A stretch of 27,072 nucleotides of DNA from the NCBI GenBank assembly GCA_050742535.1, contig JBOGIQ010000041.1, forward strand, positions 1-27,072, read 5' to 3'. This document shows, piece after piece, positions 22,007-27,072 of the stretch; the first letter of the stretch is position 1; the number at the start of each line of letters is the position of its first letter. The notes below the pieces were generated by a model. The model worked only from the letters and a program-made list of their open reading frames with translations. It had not been told where the DNA came from and did not search any database. The stretch comes from Gp6-AA40 sp050742535. GTDB lineage: Bacteria > Acidobacteriota > Vicinamibacteria > Vicinamibacterales > UBA2999. The translations under genes and the position numbers were made by a program.

Positions 22007-23039
22007 ATCGGTCTCTTGAGACGACGTAGTCAGGCAGGTACAGCAGCGCGTCGCGCGCCTCGGACGGCGGAAACACGTGCAGCGCCTTTTTGGCGCGCTC
22101 GACAAAGGCGGCGGCGGTCCGCTGTGCATACTCGAGCGATCGGGACTGCGTGAGGAGGGCACGAATCTCCCGCCACTCGTCGGCCGACACCGAACGCGCA
22201 TCCACCACGCGGCGCAGCAGTGCCTGTGCACGCTCCTCGCCGCCGGCGTAGAGGTGAATGACGGGCAGCGTCATCTTGCCTTCGCGCAGGTCGCCGCCAA
22301 CGGGCTTGCCGAGCGCCCCCTGCTCGCCGGTGAAATCAAGCAGATCGTCGACGACCTGGAACGCCATCCCGATGTTGAGGCCGTAGTCCCACAACGCCTC
22401 CTGCTGCTCGCGCGTCGTCTGCCCGAGCATGCCGCCGATCCTGGCCGAGCCGGCAAACAGCAGCGCGGTCTTCCGACGCACGATGTCGAAGTGCTCTTCC
22501 TCGCTCAAATCGACAGCGCCGGTCTTGGTCAGCTGGTAGATTTCGCCCTCGACGATGCGCAGCGTCACGTCGCAGAGCAGCCTGACGATATCGAGCGTGT
22601 CGTGGGTCAGCGCCAGCGACATCGACTTCAGGTACAGGAAGTCGCCGAACAGCACCGTAATGTGGTTGCCGTAGCGCGTATGCACCGCGTCGCGGCCGCG
22701 GCGCATGTCGGATTCGTCGATGATGTCGTCGTGGACGAGCGTCGCGGTGTGGATGAATTCGATGACCGACGCGTAGAGAACCGCCCGCTCGCCCGTGTAC
22801 CCCGCCATCCGCGCGGCCATCAGCAGCACCGCCGGGCGGATCCGCTTGCCGCCGCCATCCTGAATGTAGCTGCCGATCGCAGGGATGACAGTGACTTGCG
22901 ACTGGACGTGCCGCGTGAACTCGCGCTCGACTTCGCGAAGGTCGTCGCGAATCGGCTCGAACAGCTGGGCAAGCGTCGCTGCGGAAGGGTTCGGCGCCTT
23001 GGGCGCCGGAGCTTGAGCGGAGGCGGCTGCTGGATTCAA
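22005..23039 (-). CDS. All-trans polyprenyl diphosphate synthase (IspB/HepT-like)
   Basis: Chain-elongating prenyltransferase that makes the long isoprenoid tail of quinones. The product is 344 residues from a TTG at 23039; no ATG or GTG fits nearby. The first aspartate-rich motif is DDIIDESDMRRGRD (104-117) and the second is DDLLD (231-235). GGGKRIRP (62-69) and the second-half KTALLFAGSARIG also match. An Ala/Pro-rich N-terminal extension of about 20 residues has low complexity. A short product would be expected of FPP/GGPP synthases, but the size and motifs fit the C35-C45 enzymes better. The exact chain length cannot be read from sequence. It follows the TatD gene by 78 bases. Confidence 0.9.
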   Translation of the reverse strand: MNPAAASAQAPAPKAPNPSAATLAQLFEPIRDDLREVEREFTRHVQSQVTVIPAIGSYIQDGGGKRIRPAVLLMAARMAGYTGERAVLYASVIEFIHTATLVHDDIIDESDMRRGRDAVHTRYGNHITVLFGDFLYLKSMSLALTHDTLDIVRLLCDVTLRIVEGEIYQLTKTGAVDLSEEEHFDIVRRKTALLFAGSARIGGMLGQTTREQQEALWDYGLNIGMAFQVVDDLLDFTGEQGALGKPVGGDLREGKMTLPVIHLYAGGEERAQALLRRVVDARSVSADEWREIRALLTQSRSLEYAQRTAAAFVERAKKALHVFPPSEARDALLYLPDYVVSRDR

Positions 23040-23117
23040 GATGTTTGTCGAACCTAAATATATCGCGTCGGAGAGCGTCGCGGCGCGGGCGCCGTCAACC
23101 CGGCCCGTCTGCGGCCG

Positions 23118-23897
23118 TCAGGGCGCGAATATCCGTACAAAGTTGGCGGACGTGGCAGTGGCCACCGCCTCACGCGTCGTGCCCTTGAGCCCGGCAATCG
23201 TATCGGCCACCTGGACGACGTTGGCCGGTTCGTTGCGCTTGCCGCGATGCGGCACCGGCGCCAGAAAGGGGCTGTCGGTCTCGATGAGCAACCGGTCGAG
23301 TGGGACCAGGCGCGCCACCTCCTGCAGTTCCGTCGCGCGTGGAAACGTGACGATGCCGGCCAGCGACAGGTCGTATCCGGCCTCCAGCGCGCGGCGGGCC
23401 ATGGCCCGATCGCCGGTAAAGCAGTGCAGCACGACGGAAACCTCAGCCGCCCGCTCCTCTTCGAGAATGCGGAACGTGTCGTCCTCCGCCTCGCGCGTGT
23501 GAATGACGATCGGAAGACGGCGATCGCGCGCCAGCGCAATCTGGCTGCGGAACACCGTCTGCTGGATGTCCCGCGGCGAGAAATCGTAATGGTAGTCGAG
23601 TCCGATCTCGCCCAGGCCGCGGGTCAGCGGCTGCCCGTCGATCGCCGCCGCCACCGCACGTGCCGCCTCTTCGGGGTTGGCAGCAAACTTCCCCGCCGCA
23701 TGCGGGTGCACGCCGATCGAAAACCGGACGCCGCTCCACAATCCGGCGACGGCCTGCGCCTGTTCAATCTCCGGCTGGTCGTCTGCGGCCAGGATGACCA
23801 GCGCGTGGGTCAGCCCGGCGGCGGCCGCACGCGCAACCACGGCATCGAGATCGCCGGCGAATTCCGGCCCGGCGATGTGGCAATGGGAATCGATCAA
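23118..23897 (-). CDS. TatD-family metal-dependent hydrolase/DNase
   Basis: 259 residues from a TTG at 23897 (LIDSHCHI). TatD proteins begin right before the HxH, so longer starts inside metG are rejected. Metal-binding and active-site marks are SHCH (residues 4-7), GEIGLDYHYD, VIHTREAEDD, LHCFTGD and IETDSPFLAP. Family members are 3'-5' DNA exonucleases or deacylases. The gene sits four bases after the metG stop, a common pairing, so co-transcription is likely. The start lacks a strong Shine-Dalgarno and probably relies on coupling to metG. Confidence 0.92.
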   Translation of the reverse strand: MIDSHCHIAGPEFAGDLDAVVARAAAAGLTHALVILAADDQPEIEQAQAVAGLWSGVRFSIGVHPHAAGKFAANPEEAARAVAAAIDGQPLTRGLGEIGLDYHYDFSPRDIQQTVFRSQIALARDRRLPIVIHTREAEDDTFRILEEERAAEVSVVLHCFTGDRAMARRALEAGYDLSLAGIVTFPRATELQEVARLVPLDRLLIETDSPFLAPVPHRGKRNEPANVVQVADTIAGLKGTTREAVATATSANFVRIFAP

Positions 23898-23901
23898 GCG
23901 C

Positions 23902-25908
23902 TTAGCGCACTCTCGTTCCCGGCGGCATCGAGGGATCCACGGACAGCAGCGTCGGCGCACCTCCCTCGACGCTTGCCGCGAGGACCATCCCGTTCGATTC
24001 GATCCCCATCAACTTCGCCGGCTTCAGGTTCGCGACGATCACGATGGAGCGCCCGATCAGCTGATCGGGCTGATAGGCCTCGGCAATGCCGGCGACGATC
24101 GTCCGCTGCTCGGTGCCGACGTCAACGCGCATCTTGATCAGCTTCTTCGACTTCGGAACCGACTCCGCCTCGAGCACCTTCGCCACCCGCAGCTCGACCT
24201 TCATGAATTCGTCGATCGACAGCCGCCTGTCGTGGAGTCCGGCTTCAGCCGGATTGCCAGCAGCCGGCACCGCGCCTGCCACGACTGGCGGCGCGGCCGG
24301 CGCTGCCGTGGCACCTTGCTGAGCCGCAGGGGATTGATCGGGAGGCGGGGTCGCCGTATCTGCCATCGCGCGCAGCTCCTCGAGCGTCTTTTCAATGCGT
24401 GGAAACAACGGTTCGATCGTACCAAGCCGGGTCCCGGGGGCGAGCGTGCCGGCCTTCAAGCCGGTCCACGGCTCCTGCTGGATCCCAAGCATGCGGCGAA
24501 TCCGTTCGGCCGCACCGGGCATCACCGGATCGATCAGGGCCGCGGTCACGCGCAGCGCATCGGCCGCGTGATACAGAGTGGCCTCCAACGCTGCGCGCTG
24601 ATCGGGCTTCTTGGCCAGCGCCCACGGTTCGCGCTTCACGATGTACTGGTTGACCGCGCGGATCAGCTCCCAGGCGTCCTGCAGGGCTCCCGTGATCTGG
24701 ATCGCGTCGAACTGGCGGACGACCGCGCCGATGGCCTGATCGATGCGCGCCACGAGGCCGGTATCCAGATCGTCCCGCCGCGCCGGGTTCGATTCCGGCA
24801 CCACGCCGCCGCAGTAGCGCTGCACCATCGTCGTCGCCCGGCTCACCAGGTTACCGAGGTCGTTGGCCAGGTCGGCGTTGAACCGCGTGAGGATCCCTTC
24901 GTCGGAGAAGTTGGCATCCGCGCCGAACGGCATCTCACGCATCACGAAGTAGCGCAAGGCATCGACGCCGAAGACGCTCACGTAGTCCTGGTACCGGGCC
25001 ACGTTGCCCGCCGACTTCGACATCTTCGCGCCACCCATCAGCCACCATCCGTGGGCGACGATACGGTGCGGCGGCGGCAACCCGGCCGACATCAGGAACG
25101 CCGGCCAGTAGAGCGCATGCTGACGAACGATCTCCTTGCCGACCAGATGCGTGACCGCCGGCCAGAATCGCTGCACGCGGCGTTCGTCGCCGTTGCCGAA
25201 ACCGAGCACCGTCAGGTAGTTGGTCAACGCGTCGAACCACACGTACATCACGTGCTTCGGGTCGTCGGGAACCGGGACGCCCCACGAAAACGACGTCCGG
25301 CTGATGCTCAGGTCCTGCAGGCCGGCCTCGACGAACGTTCGCACCTCGTTCAGCCGGAACGCGGGCTGCAGGAAGTCGGGGTTGGCGGCGTAGAAGTCGA
25401 GCAGCGGCTGCTGATACTTCGACAGCCGGAAGTAGTAGCTCTCCTCCTTCAGCCGCTCGACCTTCCCGCCGCAGGTCGGACATTTCCCGTCCAGCAGCTG
25501 TGTCTCGGGCACGAAGACTTCATCGACGGTGCAGTACCAACCTTCGTATTCACCCTTGTAGATGTCGCCGTTCGCGGCCACGCGGCGCCAGATCTCCTGC
25601 GCCGCCCGGTGATGCCTCGGCTCCGTTGTCCGGATGAAGTCGTCGTTCGAGATATTGAGGTCCCGGCTCATCTGCCGGAAATGCGCGGCGGTCTGCTCCG
25701 CGAACATCTCGGTGTTCATGCCCGCTTTCTGAGCGGCCCGCTCGACTTTCTGTCCGTGCTCGTCCGTGCCGGTCATGAAGAACACGTCCTCGCCGAGCAG
25801 CCGGCGCGACCGCGCCACTGCGTCGGCGAGCATCGTCGTGTAAGCGTGGCCGATGTGTGGACGGGCGTTGATGTAGTAGATGGGAGTCGTGACGAAAGAC
25901 GGCTTCAT
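23902..25908 (-). CDS. metG: Methionyl-tRNA synthetase with C-terminal tRNA-binding domain
   Basis: Charges tRNA-Met with methionine. The product is 668 residues from the ATG at 25908, which overlaps the larC stop (ATGA). The class I motifs are HIGH (residues 18-21, RPHIGHAY) and KMSKS (about 296). A zinc-knuckle pair CPTCGG lies near 139-142, FSWGVPVP follows, and the anticodon-binding helices come next. The last 110 residues (MKVELRVAKVLEAE to the end) are a Trbp111-type tRNA-binding domain joined by an Ala/Pro linker. In that linker, near residue 550, a REP-like palindrome encodes NPAEAGLHD in frame. A longer in-frame N-terminus belongs to the larC region and is rejected. Confidence 0.97.
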   Translation of the reverse strand: MKPSFVTTPIYYINARPHIGHAYTTMLADAVARSRRLLGEDVFFMTGTDEHGQKVERAAQKAGMNTEMFAEQTAAHFRQMSRDLNISNDDFIRTTEPRHHRAAQEIWRRVAANGDIYKGEYEGWYCTVDEVFVPETQLLDGKCPTCGGKVERLKEESYYFRLSKYQQPLLDFYAANPDFLQPAFRLNEVRTFVEAGLQDLSISRTSFSWGVPVPDDPKHVMYVWFDALTNYLTVLGFGNGDERRVQRFWPAVTHLVGKEIVRQHALYWPAFLMSAGLPPPHRIVAHGWWLMGGAKMSKSAGNVARYQDYVSVFGVDALRYFVMREMPFGADANFSDEGILTRFNADLANDLGNLVSRATTMVQRYCGGVVPESNPARRDDLDTGLVARIDQAIGAVVRQFDAIQITGALQDAWELIRAVNQYIVKREPWALAKKPDQRAALEATLYHAADALRVTAALIDPVMPGAAERIRRMLGIQQEPWTGLKAGTLAPGTRLGTIEPLFPRIEKTLEELRAMADTATPPPDQSPAAQQGATAAPAAPPVVAGAVPAAGNPAEAGLHDRRLSIDEFMKVELRVAKVLEAESVPKSKKLIKMRVDVGTEQRTIVAGIAEAYQPDQLIGRSIVIVANLKPAKLMGIESNGMVLAASVEGGAPTLLSVDPSMPPGTRVR
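24233..24254. repeat. REP-like palindrome in frame inside metG
   Basis: Palindromic core TCCGGCTTCAGCCGGA (24238-24253) with the flank TGGAG. All 22 bases match the copy in larC at 26911-26932. Both are read in the same frame (PAEAGLH). Confidence 0.9.
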
Positions 25909-27072
25909 GAGAGAAACGCCTTGGTGGCCAGGGCCTGGACCTCCTTCACGGGCACGTTGTGTTCGCGGGCGATCCGCGCGCAGTCCTCGAATTCCGGGGA
26001 CGCGTTCAGCACGCGGCCGTCCCGCCGCGCCACCTTGACGCGGACGGCGCCCAACGGCGTCTGGACGGTGACGTCTTCGCGGTCGAGACATTCACGCGCC
26101 ATCTCGCGGTACCGCACGCCGATCGTCGTCGTCTCGCGGAAGATCGTCGCGGTCAGACGCTCCCGCGCGTCGGGCGGAGCAATCACGGTGAGGAGGATTC
26201 CAGGACGATTCTTCTTCATCTGAATCGGCGTATAGAACACATCCAGCGCGCCCTCGGCCAGCAGGGTGTCCATGACCACGCCGAAGATCTGCGGGTTCAT
26301 GTCGTCGATGTCGGCTTCGATGACCACGACGGACGCCGAAGGCGCCGTTCGATCCGCCTCACCAATCAGCACGCGAAGGACGTTCGGCGTGTCGGGAAAG
26401 TCGCGGCTGCCGGCGCCGTAGCCGACCGCGCTGACCTTCATCGCCGGGATCGTGCCAAATTCGGATGCGTAGGACTTCACGAGCAGCGCCCCGGTGGGCG
26501 TGACCATCTCCGCCTGTTGCGGACCGGAATAGATCGGCGCGCCCTGGAGCAGACGAAGCGTCGCCGGCGCGGGCACCGGGTAGACGCCGTGAGCCGACCT
26601 GATGCTGCCGCTGCCGACGTTCAAGGGCGACGCCACGACGCGATCGGCGCCGAGTGACTCGAGCGCGTACACGCTTCCGACGATGTCGATGATGGAATCG
26701 AGAGCCCCCACCTCGTGCAGGTGAACCTGCTCGAGGGTGGTGCCGTGAATCGCAGCCTCGGCGGCGCCGAGTTGCAGAAACAGATCCGTCGCGCGCGCTT
26801 TACCGGCCGGGCTCAGCGCGGATCCCTCGATCAGCGTGGTGATCTCGGCCAGCGTCCGATGCACGTGATGATGCGGCTCAGTGTGGCTGTGCCGATGCGC
26901 TGACTCCTGGTGGAGTCCGGCTTCAGCCGGATAACCGTCGTGGTAATGATCGTGCGAGTGGTGTTCATGAGGGCCGTGCGCGTGAGCGTGGGCGTGGCCG
27001 TGCGCATGCTCGTGGACGTTCGCGGAGCCGGGATCTTCACCACGCACGCAGAATTTCGTGGCGCGCACCCCG
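25905..27072 (-). CDS. larC: Nickel insertion protein LarC, 5' end cut by window
   Basis: LarC inserts nickel into the pyridinium bisthiocarboxylate mononucleotide to make the nickel-pincer cofactor of lactate racemase and related enzymes. 389 codons are visible. The frame is open at the right edge, so the N-terminal GISGDM region is missing. A GTG at 27068 is in frame but unlikely to be the start. A metal-binding linker with about 21 histidines (HEHAHGHAHAHAHG... HTEPHHHVH) is interrupted by the REP-encoded YPAEAGLHQ. Family marks follow: LHEVGALDSIIDIVG, ASPLNVGSG, VTPTGALLVK, IEADIDDMNPQ, YTPIQMKKNRPG and RETTTIGVRY. No larB, larE or larA is in the window. The stop overlaps the metG start by four bases. 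Confidence 0.95.
   Translation of the reverse strand, partial: GVRATKFCVRGEDPGSANVHEHAHGHAHAHAHGPHEHHSHDHYHDGYPAEAGLHQESAHRHSHTEPHHHVHRTLAEITTLIEGSALSPAGKARATDLFLQLGAAEAAIHGTTLEQVHLHEVGALDSIIDIVGSVYALESLGADRVVASPLNVGSGSIRSAHGVYPVPAPATLRLLQGAPIYSGPQQAEMVTPTGALLVKSYASEFGTIPAMKVSAVGYGAGSRDFPDTPNVLRVLIGEADRTAPSASVVVIEADIDDMNPQIFGVVMDTLLAEGALDVFYTPIQMKKNRPGILLTVIAPPDARERLTATIFRETTTIGVRYREMARECLDREDVTVQTPLGAVRVKVARRDGRVLNASPEFEDCARIAREHNVPVKEVQALATKAFLS
26911..26932. repeat. REP-like palindrome in frame inside larC
   Basis: Identical 22 bases to the metG copy (24233-24254), read in frame as PAEAGLH within the histidine-rich linker. Confidence 0.9.

Noticed and set aside
19863..22019. Very long open frame (718 codons) on plus opposite ligA
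   Set aside because: It mirrors the ligA codons, has no recognisable domain, and is Arg/His/Gln/Val-rich as expected for the antisense of a GC-rich gene.
23677..26223. 848-codon open frame on plus opposite tatD, metG and larC
   Set aside because: It spans the antisense of three well-supported genes and shows no protein family. Absence of stops is explained by GC-rich codon use.

Overview
This is high-GC bacterial chromosome. Small palindromic repeats are scattered through it, some read in frame inside genes. It carries secreted families that are common in Acidobacteriota (DUF6152, DUF6438, and an AAA+ activator lacking the GAFTGA loop). I infer an acidobacterium, probably of the class Vicinamibacteria. 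That rests on recognising families and repeats, not on a marker-gene comparison. Nearly all genes lie on the minus strand. Only the DUF6438 gene (11353-11988) and the beta-propeller gene (13051-14136) are on plus.

Layout from right to left, in the direction of minus-strand transcription: (1) 27072-22005: larC (cut by the window edge), metG, a TatD nuclease and a polyprenyl diphosphate synthase, followed by ligA (21932-19833). These are housekeeping genes with short or overlapping junctions. (2) 19813-16388: a membrane-anchored HtrA protease, an NtrC-type response regulator and the RNase P RNA gene. (3) 16316-14146: a secreted amidohydrolase and a nucleotide-sugar 4-epimerase. (4) 14136-10000: an accessory block with a propeller protein and a divergent HxlR regulator, a secreted DUF6438 protein, an unknown membrane protein, and at least five partial copies of a dispersed repeat. 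(5) 9906-5615: a ComEA-like helix-hairpin-helix protein, a GspH/FimT-like pseudopilin, a PilZ protein, the unusual AAA+ activator, and an ABC permease and ATPase. The last three are joined by 4-base stop/start overlaps. (6) 5587-4453: a DUF6152 protein and a lipoprotein. (7) 4389-1: the glycine cleavage genes gcvT, gcvH and gcvP (GcvP cut near its C-terminus by the window edge).

The most interesting features are repeats and one unusual gene set. Palindromic repeats are embedded in frame in the core genes gcvP, ligA, metG and larC, where they encode short linkers, and other repeats butt exactly onto stop codons. The pseudopilin/PilZ/activator/ABC run looks like one regulated surface or secretion unit, but its activator lacks the loop that contacts sigma-54. 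No CRISPR array, tRNA gene, transposase or phage gene was seen.
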